This document shows, piece after piece, positions 7,852 through 16,869 of a stretch of DNA of 64,000 nucleotides. The translations under genes were made by a program, and so were the position numbers. The notes under the pieces were generated by a model that saw only the letters and a list, made by a program, of their open reading frames with translations, was not told the DNA's origin and did not search any database. The stretch spans positions 17,299 to 81,298 of the forward strand of contig DHKI01000014.1 of NCBI GenBank assembly GCA_002404755.1. The letters run 5' to 3'. How positions within the stretch are numbered: the stretch's first letter is position 1; every line of letters starts with the position of its first letter. The stretch comes from Clostridiales bacterium UBA4698. GTDB taxonomy: Bacteria; Bacillota; Clostridia; TANB77; UBA1234.

Positions 7852-9282
7852 TTATTTATTCAACTCTTCTAATATCAATTTATTTAATATTTGTGGGTTT
7901 CCTTTGCCTTTCATTTCTTTCATGCATTGTCCTACTAAGAATCCAAGTGCTCTGTCTTTTCCTGCTTTATAATCTGCTATTGAACTAGGGTTTGCTGCCA
8001 TTATTTTATCTACTACTTCTTTTATTGCTTTTTCATCTGATATTTGTACTAATCCTTTTTCGGCAACTATTTTTTCTGGGTCTTTTCCCTCTTCTACCAT
8101 TACTTCAAATACTTCTTTTGCTATTTTGCTACTTATTGTTCCTTTGTCGATTAATTTTATTAACTCTGCAAGTTGTTTAGCTGTAAATGGCAATTCTGTA
8201 TATTCTATTCCTTTTTCTTTTGCTATTCTTATTACATCTACCATTATCCAGTTGCTTACTGCTTTTGCGTTACCGCATTCTTTTGTTGCCACTTCGAAAA
8301 AGTCTGATAATGCTTTTGATGATGTTATTATTCCAGCATCATAATCTGGCAATTTCATTTCTTCTACATATCTTTTTCTTCTGCTTTCTGGTAGTTCTGG
8401 CAATGTGTCTTTTATGTTTTGTATATATTCTTCTGATAGGTTGATTGGCAACAAATCTGGTTCTGGGAAGTATCTATAGTCATGTGCATCTTCTTTTGTT
8501 CTCATTGCATATCCTTCGCCTTTTTCATCATCCCATCTTCTTGTTTCTTGATATATAACTCCACCTGATTCTAATACTTCTTTTTGTCTTTCTATTTCAA
8601 ATTGAATTGCTCTTGCTATTGCTCTAAATGAGTTTAAGTTCTTTGTTTCTGTTCTTGTACCAAATTTTTCTTGTCCAACTGGACGAAGTGAAAGGTTAAC
8701 ATCTGCACGAAGTGAGCCCTCTTGCATTTTACAATCTGATACTCCAATGTATTCTAATATTCCTTTTAATTTTTCAACATATGCTACTGCATCTTCTGCC
8801 GATCTCATATCTGGCTCAGATACTATTTCTATTAGTGGTACGCATGCTCTGTTTAAATCCACTAGTGTGCCACCTGTATAGTTATCGTGCACTAGTTTTC
8901 CTGCATCTTCTTCTATGTGTATTCTTGTTATTCCTATTTCTTTTTTCTTTCCATCTACATCAACTTCCAATTTACCATGTTGGCATAATGGCAAGTCGAA
9001 TTGTGATATTTGATAAGCTTTTGGCAAATCTGGATAGAAATAATTTTTTCTATCTTGCTTACTGTATCTAGCAATCTCACAATTTGTAGCTAAACCTGCT
9101 CTTACCGCATATTCAACTACTTTTTCATTTAATACAGGAAGTGCACCAGGCATACCTGTACATACTGGACAGCAATGAGTGTTTGGTGAACCACCAAATT
9201 CTGTTGTACATCCACAATATATTTTTGTCTTTGTTGAAAGCTCAGCATGAACTTCAAGTCCAATTATAACTTCATACTCCAT
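7852..9282 (-). CDS. gatB: Asp/Glu-tRNA(Asn/Gln) amidotransferase subunit B
   Basis: A 476-residue protein with GatB hallmarks: YEVIIGLEVHAELSTKTKIYC at the start, the zinc cysteines around CGCTTEFGG and CCPVC, the segment VPLIEIVSEPDMRS, and a C-terminal YqeY-like domain ending in FLVGQCMKEMKGKGNP. GatB binds the misacylated tRNA and phosphorylates it, and ammonia from GatA then makes Gln- or Asn-tRNA. Full length for the family. The start follows AAAGGAG. Last gene of the gatCAB operon. Confidence 0.97.
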   Translation of the reverse strand: MEYEVIIGLEVHAELSTKTKIYCGCTTEFGGSPNTHCCPVCTGMPGALPVLNEKVVEYAVRAGLATNCEIARYSKQDRKNYFYPDLPKAYQISQFDLPLCQHGKLEVDVDGKKKEIGITRIHIEEDAGKLVHDNYTGGTLVDLNRACVPLIEIVSEPDMRSAEDAVAYVEKLKGILEYIGVSDCKMQEGSLRADVNLSLRPVGQEKFGTRTETKNLNSFRAIARAIQFEIERQKEVLESGGVIYQETRRWDDEKGEGYAMRTKEDAHDYRYFPEPDLLPINLSEEYIQNIKDTLPELPESRRKRYVEEMKLPDYDAGIITSSKALSDFFEVATKECGNAKAVSNWIMVDVIRIAKEKGIEYTELPFTAKQLAELIKLIDKGTISSKIAKEVFEVMVEEGKDPEKIVAEKGLVQISDEKAIKEVVDKIMAANPSSIADYKAGKDRALGFLVGQCMKEMKGKGNPQILNKLILEELNK

Positions 9283-9328
9283 TATATAATTCTCCTTTTC
9301 GTATATAAGTTTTTGTGTCTAATATATT

Positions 9329-10771
9329 TTAGTTATTTTTATTTTGTTCGAATGTATATGCAACTCTATACAAAGTCTCTTCATCAAAGTGCTTGCCTAT
9401 AAGCTGCATTCCTATTGGCATTCCGTTTTTGTCTTCTTTGCACGGTACTGATATTGCTGGTACTCCTGCTATGTTTATTGGAACTGTAAGCAAATCTGCC
9501 ATATACATTTGAAGTGGATCATTGATTTTTGAACCTATATCAAATGCTACTGTTGGTGCAGTTGGCGTTAGTAACACATCATATTTTGAAAAAGCATCTT
9601 CAAAATCTTTCTTTACTAATGTTCTTACTCTTTGAGCTTTTTTGTAATACGCATCATAGTATCCTGAAGATAATACATAAGTTCCAAGTATTATTCTTCT
9701 CTTTACTTCTTCTCCAAAGCCCTCTGTTCTGCTATTTGCATATATATCATGTAAATTTTCATAATTTTTAGTTCTATATCCGTATCTTATTCCATCATAT
9801 CTTCCAAGGTTTGAACTTGCTTCTGCACAAGCGATTATGTAGTATGTTGGAAGTGCATATTTAGTTCTTGGAAGTGAACATTCTTCTACTGTAGCTCCAA
9901 GCTCTTTTAGTTTTTCTGCAACTTCTAATATTGCTTCTTTAACTTCTTTATCTACGCCATCTTCCATAAATTCTTTTGGCAAACCAACTTTCAAGCCCTT
10001 TACATCATTTACTAAAGATTTTGTATAATCTTTTACTTCAACATTTGCTGATGTTGAATCGTGTGCATCGTGACCAGCTATTGCATTTAACAAAATCGCA
10101 TTATCTGTAACATCTTTTGACATTGGACCGATTTGATCAAGTGATGATGCAAATGCTACTAATCCATATCTTGAAACTAGTCCATATGTAGGTTTCATTC
10201 CTACTATTCCACAGAAAGATGCTGGTTCCCTAATTGAACCACCAGTGTCACTTCCAAGTGTAATTGGTGTCATATCAGCTTTAACAGCAGCTGCACTACC
10301 ACCTGATGAACCTCCTGGAACTTTATTTAAGTTTACCGGATTCTTGGTTGTGAAAAATGCTGAATTTTCAGTAGAACCACCCATTGCAAATTCATCCATG
10401 TTTAGCTTTCCAAGTATTATTGCATGCTCTTTTTCTAATTTTTCTATAACAGTAGCATCATAAGGTGACACAAAGTTTTCTAACATTTTTGATGCACATG
10501 TTGTTTTTATTCCTCTTGTACATATGTTATCTTTTATTCCTATTGGAATTCCTGCAAGACTGCCAAGTTTTTCGCCTTTATCGAATAAAGCTTGTACCTC
10601 TTCTGCTTTTTTTAATGCTTCTTCTTCGCACACTGTTATATATGCTTTTATGCTATCATCTTTCTCTTTTATTTTATCTAAAAAAGCCTTTACAACTTCT
10701 GGCACTGTTATTTCTTTTTTATCGTACATTTCACGAATTTCGTGAGCTGTTAATTCACATATATTCTTCAT
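9329..10771 (-). CDS. gatA: Asp/Glu-tRNA(Asn/Gln) amidotransferase subunit A
   Basis: A 480-residue amidase-signature enzyme. The Gly/Ser-rich signature PGGSSGGSAAAV (about residues 150-162) and SDTGGSIREPA carry the cis-Ser and nucleophile Ser; the catalytic Lys lies in GIPIGIKDNI. It releases ammonia from glutamine and channels it to GatB. Full length. It sits 26 bases after gatC and 46 before gatB in one minus-strand operon. Confidence 0.97.
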   Translation of the reverse strand: MKNICELTAHEIREMYDKKEITVPEVVKAFLDKIKEKDDSIKAYITVCEEEALKKAEEVQALFDKGEKLGSLAGIPIGIKDNICTRGIKTTCASKMLENFVSPYDATVIEKLEKEHAIILGKLNMDEFAMGGSTENSAFFTTKNPVNLNKVPGGSSGGSAAAVKADMTPITLGSDTGGSIREPASFCGIVGMKPTYGLVSRYGLVAFASSLDQIGPMSKDVTDNAILLNAIAGHDAHDSTSANVEVKDYTKSLVNDVKGLKVGLPKEFMEDGVDKEVKEAILEVAEKLKELGATVEECSLPRTKYALPTYYIIACAEASSNLGRYDGIRYGYRTKNYENLHDIYANSRTEGFGEEVKRRIILGTYVLSSGYYDAYYKKAQRVRTLVKKDFEDAFSKYDVLLTPTAPTVAFDIGSKINDPLQMYMADLLTVPINIAGVPAISVPCKEDKNGMPIGMQLIGKHFDEETLYRVAYTFEQNKNN

Positions 10772-10797
10772 GTATTTTTAGTCCTTTCTTTTTATAT

Positions 10798-11085
10798 TTA
10801 TTCCATCATGCTAGGAAGCGAATATGCTTCACCATTGCTACTTGGTGCATTCTTTAAAAGCTCATCTCTATCAAAAGATTCTTTAACTTCATCTTTTCTA
10901 AAAACATTGCACATATTACTTGCAAATGCTGATTCTTCTATTCCATCTGTATCAAGCTCGTTTATTTTATTGGCAAAACCAACGATTTCTTCCATGCTAG
11001 CTCTATATTTTTCAATCTCTGTTTCAGATAAGTTTAGCATGCTTAGTTTTGCTATATGTTCTATATCTTCTTTTTTGATACTCAT
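10798..11085 (-). CDS. gatC: Asp/Glu-tRNA(Asn/Gln) amidotransferase subunit C
   Basis: A 95-residue protein with the GatC pattern: IEHIAKLSMLNLSETEIEKY at the start, IVGFANKINELDTD in the middle, and the late FRKDEVKESFDRDELLKNAP segment. GatC stabilises the GatA-GatB complex. First gene of the operon, with a sigma-A promoter just upstream. The start follows AGAGAGGAATG. Confidence 0.95.
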   Translation of the reverse strand: MSIKKEDIEHIAKLSMLNLSETEIEKYRASMEEIVGFANKINELDTDGIEESAFASNMCNVFRKDEVKESFDRDELLKNAPSSNGEAYSLPSMME

Positions 11086-11124
11086 TTATATCATTCCTCT
11101 CTATATTAGTTACTTTTCTCGCTA

Positions 11125-11153
11125 ATTATATACTTTTTACTCTTTTTGGTCAA
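11125..11153 (-). promoter_or_regulatory. Sigma-A promoter of gatCAB
   Basis: On the minus strand TTGACC (11148-11153) and TATAAT (11125-11130) are separated by 17 bases, about 40 bases before gatC. The rest of the gap up to the rsgA terminator (11154-11358) is AT-rich and shows no gene. Confidence 0.8.
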
Positions 11154-11358
11154 GTAAGCATGGAATATATTTATGTAAATTTCATTTTTATAGTATTTCA
11201 CTAACTTCTTAGATTAGATACCTCAAAACTAAAATAATAATATCTACCTAAAACACGTTTAACAATGATGCCGAGAAAAAATTTACTTAGCAGTACAAAA
11301 AATGCAACATTGACTTTTTATACTAATTCACAAAACAACATAATAAAAACATAAAGAA

Positions 11359-11396
11359 AATAGGATTCGAATCGGCATTTTGCTTCGAATCCTATT
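11359..11396 (-). terminator. Terminator of rsgA
   Basis: AATAGGATTCGAA (11359-11371) pairs perfectly over 13 bp with TTCGAATCCTATT (11384-11396). On the minus strand it is followed by TTTTCTTTAT, consistent with ending the rsgA transcript. Confidence 0.72.
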
Positions 11397-11455
11397 CGTT
11401 ATTGTAAAAAACTTAGTCCTAGAATTTCAACAAACAAAATTTATTCTAAAACAAA

Positions 11456-12532
11456 CTATATTTCTAAATCTTCTTTATTTTTGTCTTTTACAACGTCCTT
11501 CAATATTCTTATATAACTCTCATAACGTTCTCTCGTTATTATACCAGCTTTAGCCGCTTGTTTTACCATGCATGCATCTAATGGTTCCCTGTAATGTAAG
11601 CAATTGGAGTATTTACATCGACATCCCCAATCACTAAATTCTGAAAAATATTCTTTTATTTCATTTGGTTTAAAGTCAGAAACGTCAAGACTTCTTATAC
11701 CTGGAGTATCTATAACTGAAGACTTTTCATCCCACACATAATATTTTGATGTTGTAGTTGTATGCCTACCTTTTCCACTTTTTTCACTCACATGTGATGT
11801 TTCTATTTCATCAAATCCCATTAAAGCATTAGTTAAAGATGACTTTCCAACACCGCTATGGCCAACAAATATAGCTCTTTTCCCCCTTAAAAGTTTTTTT
11901 AGTTCTTCTATTCCTATATTTTCTTTAACTGATGTTTCGAAAATCGGAATTTTAAGTTTTCGATAAATATCTAAAATTTCTTCATCCTTTTCACTTTTCA
12001 AATCCGATTTATTAAGGCAAATAGAGCATGGAATTTCGTTATTTTGTAGAATCATTAAATATCTATCAATAAACTTAGGATGCAACGGCGGGGTTTGCGC
12101 TGACACAACTATAACTGCCATATCTATATTTGTGGCAATTATATGGTTACTACCTACATTTGTTCCATTACGAGTACCATCTTTTTTTATTCGTGACAAA
12201 ACATTTTTTCTTTCTATCAAATTATTTATACAATATTCATTTGACTGTTCCTTATGTATTACTACAACATCTCCAGGAAATACTGTTTGGTTACAAACTG
12301 CATTAATCTCTTTTTTTAGGTGAGCACTAATCAAATCTCCTTTATATAGAACAGTAGCATCATTATACCTAGTTTCAATAACTATGCCTGTGTCTTCTAT
12401 AGTTTTCTTTATGACAAACTGAGAATCTAGTTCTTCTATCTTTGTTCTATCTGCACTTTTCGCCTTAGCTCTTTCCTTCTTCTCCTTAGATTTCTTAGTT
12501 TGAGTACTTTCATATCCTTCATAATGAGGCAT
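11456..12532 (-). CDS. rsgA: Ribosome small-subunit biogenesis GTPase RsgA
   Basis: A 358-residue circularly permuted GTPase: an OB-type N-terminal domain, then CLNKSD (G4), GHSGVGKSSL (G1), DTPGIRSL (G3) and the zinc site CRCKYSNCLHYREPLDAC near the C-terminus. RsgA acts late in 30S assembly and needs GTP. It is about 60 residues longer than usual owing to a charged N-terminal stretch (KKSKEKKERAKAKSADR). The start follows AAGGAGAG. It stands alone. Confidence 0.93.
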   Translation of the reverse strand: MPHYEGYESTQTKKSKEKKERAKAKSADRTKIEELDSQFVIKKTIEDTGIVIETRYNDATVLYKGDLISAHLKKEINAVCNQTVFPGDVVVIHKEQSNEYCINNLIERKNVLSRIKKDGTRNGTNVGSNHIIATNIDMAVIVVSAQTPPLHPKFIDRYLMILQNNEIPCSICLNKSDLKSEKDEEILDIYRKLKIPIFETSVKENIGIEELKKLLRGKRAIFVGHSGVGKSSLTNALMGFDEIETSHVSEKSGKGRHTTTTSKYYVWDEKSSVIDTPGIRSLDVSDFKPNEIKEYFSEFSDWGCRCKYSNCLHYREPLDACMVKQAAKAGIITRERYESYIRILKDVVKDKNKEDLEI

Positions 12533-12620
12533 ATTATATTCTCTCCTTCCATAATAATTTATTTAAATCAGAAGGTGTATCAATTCCTTCATCCAAATCA
12601 TAATGGCTAAACTAACTGCA
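12533..12620 (-). pseudogene. Possible C-terminal remnant of a nucleotidyltransferase gene
   Basis: Directly upstream of rsgA a minus-strand frame reads HYDLDEGIDTPSDLNKLLW to a stop close to the rsgA ribosome site and is closed upstream by another stop. The D-x-D-T-P-x-D-L pattern resembles the tail of MobA/CofC-type nucleotidyltransferases. Only about 24 codons survive. The gap up to 12820 shows nothing else clear. Tentative. Confidence 0.3.
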
Positions 12621-12820
12621 GAACATGATTAAAAAGATATATAAATTTACTTATCATACAATATTAGTTTAAAACTAAACAAGTACTAGAGATAATCAAA
12701 TGTGCCAAAATAATGATACCACAATAGAGAAAAAATTCAAGCAAATAACTCATAATAAAAAACATAAATTATCTATATTTATTTAACACATACAGTATAA
12801 TTCGCATTATAACAAAACAA

Positions 12821-12862
12821 AAAGTGTGAAAATACTTTTTTCTGTACTTTCACACCTTTTTT
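12821..12862 (-). terminator. Terminator of the DUF4435-like gene
   Basis: GTGTGAAA (12824-12831) pairs with TTTCACAC (12848-12855), flanked by A- and T-runs, directly after the stop of the minus-strand gene at 12864. Confidence 0.6.
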
Positions 12863-12863
12863 A

Positions 12864-13601
12864 CTAGCCAATAACTGGCAAGTAGAATCTCGCGACTTTT
12901 ACTATATCTGTAGCAATGTTTGCGTCGTCAAGCAGTTTTCCGATGAAATTATAATATTCTTGTCTGCCGTTGATATAAAGTCCTGCTGCCACTATGTTTG
13001 CAACCGACTTGTCCCTATATGCATATAAGCAACTGCTTGCATTTACTGTCTTTTCTATAGTAGTTCCGTCTTCCTTTTTTATTGATACCGACACGGATTC
13101 AATCGCTTCATCTCTTGTAAGTCCGACGTTCACTGGAAAAGCGTCTTTTATTTTGTTTGCTATCGCACTAAGGAGTATCTGATTTATCGATTTTATCGTC
13201 TTACGATAGTCGAGGTCAAGGTGCTTGCAAAGTATCTTGATTATCTCTGGCGTACATATGATATTTTCGATAAATGGTAATTTAGTGCAATACACACCCT
13301 CATTAACTCGCATTTCCTTTATTTTGCGTTTAGAATTCGAATCGCGGTCAATCAAGCCGAATACTTCTATTCCTTCGTTCCTTTTTCTTATGCTACGTAA
13401 AAGTTTAGTCACATCTGTCCAGCCTCCAACTGGTATAACCAGAAGTGGAGGATAAACTTTCGAATATAGCTTAGCATCTAAGCTATTCATTTCGCCCTCA
13501 CAAAGTAGTATGCCATAGTACTTTTCTTCATCATACCTCTCATCGATTATCTGGCATATTTCCTTAATTGCAAGTTTCCGAACATCAGACGAGCCAATCA
13601 T
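12864..13601 (-). CDS. Standalone Toprim/DUF4435-like protein, atypical codon use
   Basis: A 245-residue protein. LLCEGEMNSLDAKLY (about 32-46) supplies a Toprim Glu, and VFGLIDRDSNSKRK (about 79-92) supplies the D-x-D pair; FIENIICTPEI follows. This matches the DUF4435/OLD-nuclease style Toprim seen in many defence and mobile-element proteins, here without an ATPase partner. Base use is more GC-rich than in neighbouring genes, and codon 8 is CGG (DVRKLA), which native genes avoid, so recent transfer is likely. The start follows AGGAGGTT. It stands alone with its own terminator. Function unknown. Confidence 0.65.
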   Translation of the reverse strand: MIGSSDVRKLAIKEICQIIDERYDEEKYYGILLCEGEMNSLDAKLYSKVYPPLLVIPVGGWTDVTKLLRSIRKRNEGIEVFGLIDRDSNSKRKIKEMRVNEGVYCTKLPFIENIICTPEIIKILCKHLDLDYRKTIKSINQILLSAIANKIKDAFPVNVGLTRDEAIESVSVSIKKEDGTTIEKTVNASSCLYAYRDKSVANIVAAGLYINGRQEYYNFIGKLLDDANIATDIVKVARFYLPVIG

Positions 13602-13776
13602 ATAGCAAACCTCCTAAAGTTTTATTTGGTACCTATATAACTTCTTCACACAATTCCACTTTAACATAGTACAAAAATAAAATCAATTTTTATTTTTGCT
13701 GTAACACATTTTTATATTCAGAATATTATATACCATAGCTAATAAAAAACATATTTAAAAAGGAGGTCTACTAAAA

Positions 13777-13941
13777 ATGGGAAACTTTCTAAGAAATTTC
13801 GGTTGCAACAATGACGATGAAATATTATGGTTTTTGATTTTATTCTTATTACTTTTCTGGAATGGATGCGGTAACAGAAACAATAACAATTCTGATTGTT
13901 CATGTAATAACAATGGCTGCATTAATACATGTAATTGTTAG
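13777..13941 (+). CDS. Small Cys/Asn-rich membrane protein
   Basis: A 54-residue protein preceded by AAAGGAGG. A membrane segment of about 15 residues (ILWFLILFLLLFW) is followed by an Asn/Cys-rich tail with CGN, DCSC, GC and TCNC motifs. Small hydrophobic Cys-rich proteins like this occur in spore-formers. The next gene and the one at 16719 have the same architecture, so they form a local family. Function unknown. Confidence 0.6.
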   Translation: MGNFLRNFGCNNDDEILWFLILFLLLFWNGCGNRNNNNSDCSCNNNGCINTCNC

Positions 13942-13972
13942 TACTTAACTATATTTGAAAGGGGGTTTTTTT

Positions 13973-14098
13973 ATGTCAGACAGAGGAGGATGCTTCGGCG
14001 GATGTGATGATCTTCTATGGATTATAATCCTAATATTCATCATTTGTTGCTGCTGTGGCGGAAATGATGGTCGTAGAGGAATTGGATGCGGATGCTAA
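13973..14098 (+). CDS. Small Cys/Gly-rich membrane protein
   Basis: A 41-residue protein preceded by AAAGGGGG: MSDRGGCFGGCDDLLW, a short membrane segment (IIILIFIICCCC), then a Gly/Arg/Cys tail ending GCGC. It is a sister of the gene just upstream. The order Cys-Gly head, DDLLW, membrane segment, Cys cluster suggests a small spore-associated or metal-binding membrane protein. No named family is assigned. Confidence 0.6.
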   Translation: MSDRGGCFGGCDDLLWIIILIFIICCCCGGNDGRRGIGCGC

Positions 14099-14132
14099 TT
14101 AAGTACATCATTATTTAATTTCTTGAGACGAA

Positions 14133-14166
14133 AAAACACCCTCATCTTTTCAGATAAGGGTGTTTT
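14133..14166. terminator. Bidirectional terminator between small-protein genes and cdaA
   Basis: AAAACACCCT (14133-14142) pairs with AGGGTGTTTT (14157-14166). The A- and T-runs on both sides suit the convergent genes flanking it. Confidence 0.85.
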
Positions 14167-14172
14167 ATTATT

Positions 14173-15066
14173 TTATTTTCTGTTTACTGTTTCACTGTTC
14201 TTTTTAAAATGTTGCATGAACTGTGTTTTAACAGGTTTTGCTTTTATTTCTAATCTTCTAACTAGTTCTTTCGTCAACGTTTCAGCTTTCATACCTGTTA
14301 TTATCTTTCCATCAACAACTAAAGATATATTTCCAGTTTCTTCAGACACTACCACTATAACCGCGTCTGATTGCTCTGACATTCCTATTGCTGCTCTATG
14401 TCTAGTGCCATATTGTCTATCCAAATTTTCTTTATCCGTTATTGGTAAAATGCACGATGCTGCTACAATCTTATTATTTCTTATTATTACTGCTCCATCA
14501 TGTAAAGGCGTATCTGGAACAAATATATTTCTTAAAAGTTCTTGAGATACCAATGAATCAAGCTGAACTCCAGTACGTGCAATTTCTGTCAGTTTCATCT
14601 CTCTTTCAAATACAATCAGAGCTCCAACTTTTTCCTTCGACATTCTTTCTGCAGCTTCAACTACTTCTTTAACGCAACTTGTAGGGTCTTCTTGATTTTC
14701 CGTCTCGAATATATCTTTAATTCCTTTGCTACCTATTTGCTCCAAAGTCTTTCTAAGTTCTGGTTGAAATATTACTATAAACATTATAACACCATATGTC
14801 ATCACTGAACTTAATATATAATGAAGTATATCTAATCCTAAAAATTCACTAAGTTTAGTTGCGATTATTAATATTGCTATACCTTTAAATAGTTGCATAG
14901 CTCTCGTATTTTTTACGGCTTTTAAAAGCTTAAAAATTAAATACGCAACAATTGATAAATCGATAGCTAAAATTACAATCTTTATTGGATAGGTCGCTAA
15001 TACATTAAAATAACTAAGTATATTTTCTTTAAAAAATATTGCAAATGATTCTTGAATTGTTCTCAT
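14173..15066 (-). CDS. cdaA: Diadenylate cyclase CdaA
   Basis: A 297-residue membrane enzyme with about three N-terminal membrane segments (residues 20-90) and a DAC domain. The diagnostic DGAVIIRNNKIVAA and RHRAAIGMSEQSDA motifs form the active site that joins two ATP into c-di-AMP, a regulator of potassium and osmotic balance. Length is normal for CdaA. In many Firmicutes it is followed by ybbR and glmM; here the following genes are unrelated and glmM lies about 33 kb away. A 32-residue membrane-protein gene precedes it by 29 bases. Confidence 0.93.
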   Translation of the reverse strand: MRTIQESFAIFFKENILSYFNVLATYPIKIVILAIDLSIVAYLIFKLLKAVKNTRAMQLFKGIAILIIATKLSEFLGLDILHYILSSVMTYGVIMFIVIFQPELRKTLEQIGSKGIKDIFETENQEDPTSCVKEVVEAAERMSKEKVGALIVFEREMKLTEIARTGVQLDSLVSQELLRNIFVPDTPLHDGAVIIRNNKIVAASCILPITDKENLDRQYGTRHRAAIGMSEQSDAVIVVVSEETGNISLVVDGKIITGMKAETLTKELVRRLEIKAKPVKTQFMQHFKKNSETVNRK

Positions 15067-15095
15067 ATACCACTCCTATATCCTCTTATATAACA

Positions 15096-15194
15096 TTATC
15101 TATAAAACAATAATGAAATTAGTGTTGGAATCACGCATAATACTGCTAAAATCAAACACATAACTCTACACATATTTTTAGTCTTTGGTTTCAT
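15096..15194 (-). CDS. Tiny membrane protein upstream of cdaA
   Basis: A 32-residue protein: a basic N-terminus (MKPKTKNMCR), one membrane segment and the ending LLFYR. A perfect AAGGAGG lies eight bases before its ATG. Basic head plus single membrane helix resembles the short DUF4044/Prli42-type peptides of Firmicutes. It probably shares a transcript with cdaA. Confidence 0.55.
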   Translation of the reverse strand: MKPKTKNMCRVMCLILAVLCVIPTLISLLFYR

Positions 15195-15323
15195 AATCAA
15201 CATTCCTCCTTAAACTCTTATACCTATATCTTAATTAAATTGCGTATTAAAGTCAATACACAAAATTAACCTTTTGACAAAAAAAAATACCAAAACAATG
15301 ATATCTCAAAGCCTTGATATTTT

Positions 15324-15411
15324 TGGTGCACGAGACCGGAATCGAACCGGTACGCCTTATTAGGGCGCAGGATTTTAAGTCCTGTGCGTCTGCCTGTTCC
15401 GCCACTCGTGC
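15324..15411 (-). tRNA. tRNA-Leu (anticodon UAA)
   Basis: A minus-strand class II tRNA with acceptor GCACGAG/CTCGTGC, anticodon stem CAGGA/TCCTG around CTTAAAA (anticodon TAA), a long variable arm (CGCCCTAATAAGGCG) and encoded CCA at 15324-15326. Confidence 0.96.
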
Positions 15412-15527
15412 ATTGCGAACTTGCAAGATTTATATTAACATTTTGCTTGTACTTTGTCAACAATTTTTATAAAAATTTATCAAAATATCTTTTTATAACC
15501 TGTGATTATGTATTTATCAACAAAAAT

Positions 15528-15561
15528 TGAAGCGAGCCACCAAAAATAGTAACTCACTTCA
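15528..15561 (-). terminator. Terminator of pdaA-like gene
   Basis: TGAAGCGAG (15528-15536) pairs with CTCACTTCA (15553-15561) with one mismatch, and on the minus strand it runs into ATTTTTG. It lies just after the deacetylase gene. Confidence 0.65.
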
Positions 15562-15574
15562 ATAAAGTATTTTC

Positions 15575-16534
15575 TTAATATCCAAATTCATCCAATGAGC
15601 ATAATTCGTATCCTTGATTTCTAATCTCATCAATGACTTCTGGTAATAATGTTGTATTATCTTTTGAAACAGCATGTAGTAACATTACACATCCATTATG
15701 GAGATTATTTAGTATCATCTTTTTAGCATATTCTAATCTATCTTGTTTTTTAACATCCCAATCATCATATGCTGCACTCCATAAAACTGTTGTATATCCT
15801 AAATCTTTGCATATTTTTACCGTTCTTTCACTATATTCCCCTTTCGGTGGTCTAATATAGCTCATTTCATAATTGAAGTTTTCTTTAACATAGTCATGCA
15901 AATCCATAACTTCTTTTTTTACTTTTTCATCATCCAAAACTTCTGGCATACTAGGGTGATTTACAGTATGATTTCCAACTATATGCCCTTCATCAATCAT
16001 TCTTTGTACTAGTTCTTTGTTTTGCTTTACATATGGCATTGTCACAAAAAATATTGCAGGAGCTTCCTTTTCTTTTAATGTATCTAAAATTTTTGTTGTA
16101 TAGCCATTTTCATAGCCTTCGTCAAACGTTAAATATATTACTTTTTCATCCTTGTTTCCAACATAAATTCCGCCATACTCATCCAATGGTTTTACATAGT
16201 CTGCCGAAAACTCTGGTTGCATAGCATCTTTCATTCTTCTAAATCCCCATGCACATTTTGTGTTAGATAAGTTGCTTGTTGACGTTTCAATCACATCAAC
16301 TTTTACATCTGGTTCTTTTTCTTCTTCTTTTTCATTTTCACCTGATGTTTTTTCAATAGTTTGAATTAAATCATCTCCACTCTCACTTGCTGTGTTATTA
16401 TTATTTTCTGTGCTTTCAATTTGGTTAATAGGTTCGTTATTTCCTTTATTCTCCGTATTTTCTAAGTTTTCGTCATTCGACTTACACCCAACTAATACTA
16501 AGCAACAAAGAATAACTAGTAAGATTTTTTTCAT
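15575..16534 (-). CDS. pdaA: PdaA-like polysaccharide deacetylase lipoprotein
   Basis: A 319-residue lipoprotein: signal MKKILLVILCCLVLVGC with a lipobox Cys, a low-complexity Glu/Asn/Thr linker to about residue 95, then a NodB deacetylase domain. Visible motifs are LTFDEGYENGYT (catalytic Asp and metal-site residue), VGNHTVNHPSM (metal His) and RPPKGEYS. The Asp-Glu in TFDEG and the preceding CAWGF segment are typical of PdaA, which makes muramic-delta-lactam in spore cortex. The start at 16534 follows GAGGAGGGGTG. The disordered linker is long for PdaA, so a paralogous wall deacetylase is possible. Confidence 0.82.
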   Translation of the reverse strand: MKKILLVILCCLVLVGCKSNDENLENTENKGNNEPINQIESTENNNNTASESGDDLIQTIEKTSGENEKEEEKEPDVKVDVIETSTSNLSNTKCAWGFRRMKDAMQPEFSADYVKPLDEYGGIYVGNKDEKVIYLTFDEGYENGYTTKILDTLKEKEAPAIFFVTMPYVKQNKELVQRMIDEGHIVGNHTVNHPSMPEVLDDEKVKKEVMDLHDYVKENFNYEMSYIRPPKGEYSERTVKICKDLGYTTVLWSAAYDDWDVKKQDRLEYAKKMILNNLHNGCVMLLHAVSKDNTTLLPEVIDEIRNQGYELCSLDEFGY

Positions 16535-16679
16535 ATCACCCCTCCTCAAAAATAATTCTAGCAGATTTATATTATTTGGTCAAAGTAATCTTTATTTTAT
16601 ATAATAATATGTTCTTTTTTTTCTCTTAATTACTATTAATCAAGTTAATTTTATTTAAATATAACTCATAAATTTAAAA

Positions 16680-16704
16680 TAGCCACCTTTGCATAAGGTG
16701 GCTA
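16680..16704. terminator. Hairpin downstream of small Cys-rich gene
   Basis: TAGCCACCTT (16680-16689) pairs perfectly with AAGGTGGCTA (16695-16704) around TGCAT. It follows the minus-strand small gene ending at 16719 and can end its transcript. The rest of 16550-16718 shows no gene. Confidence 0.7.
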
Positions 16705-16718
16705 AAACTTAAGTAATT

Positions 16719-16829
16719 TTAGTTATTTGTTGCTAATATTAGAAAGATTAAAACAAAAAATAAGAATTTGCTATTGCAGCAGCAATTTTCATTTGAATTG
16801 TTATTATTGCATCCGCAGCCTTCTCCCAT
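16719..16829 (-). CDS. Small Cys/Asn-rich membrane protein
   Basis: A 36-residue protein, MGEGCGCNNNNSNENCCC..., followed by one membrane segment (FLFFVLIFLILA). AAAGGAGG lies about nine bases before the ATG. It shares the Cys/Asn-rich plus membrane layout of the genes at 13777 and 13973, with the order of the two parts reversed. Function unknown; a spore-envelope role is a guess. Confidence 0.55.
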   Translation of the reverse strand: MGEGCGCNNNNSNENCCCNSKFLFFVLIFLILATNN

Positions 16830-16869
16830 TTTACTTTACCTCCTTTTAGCACTAAATTTGGTAAGCTCG

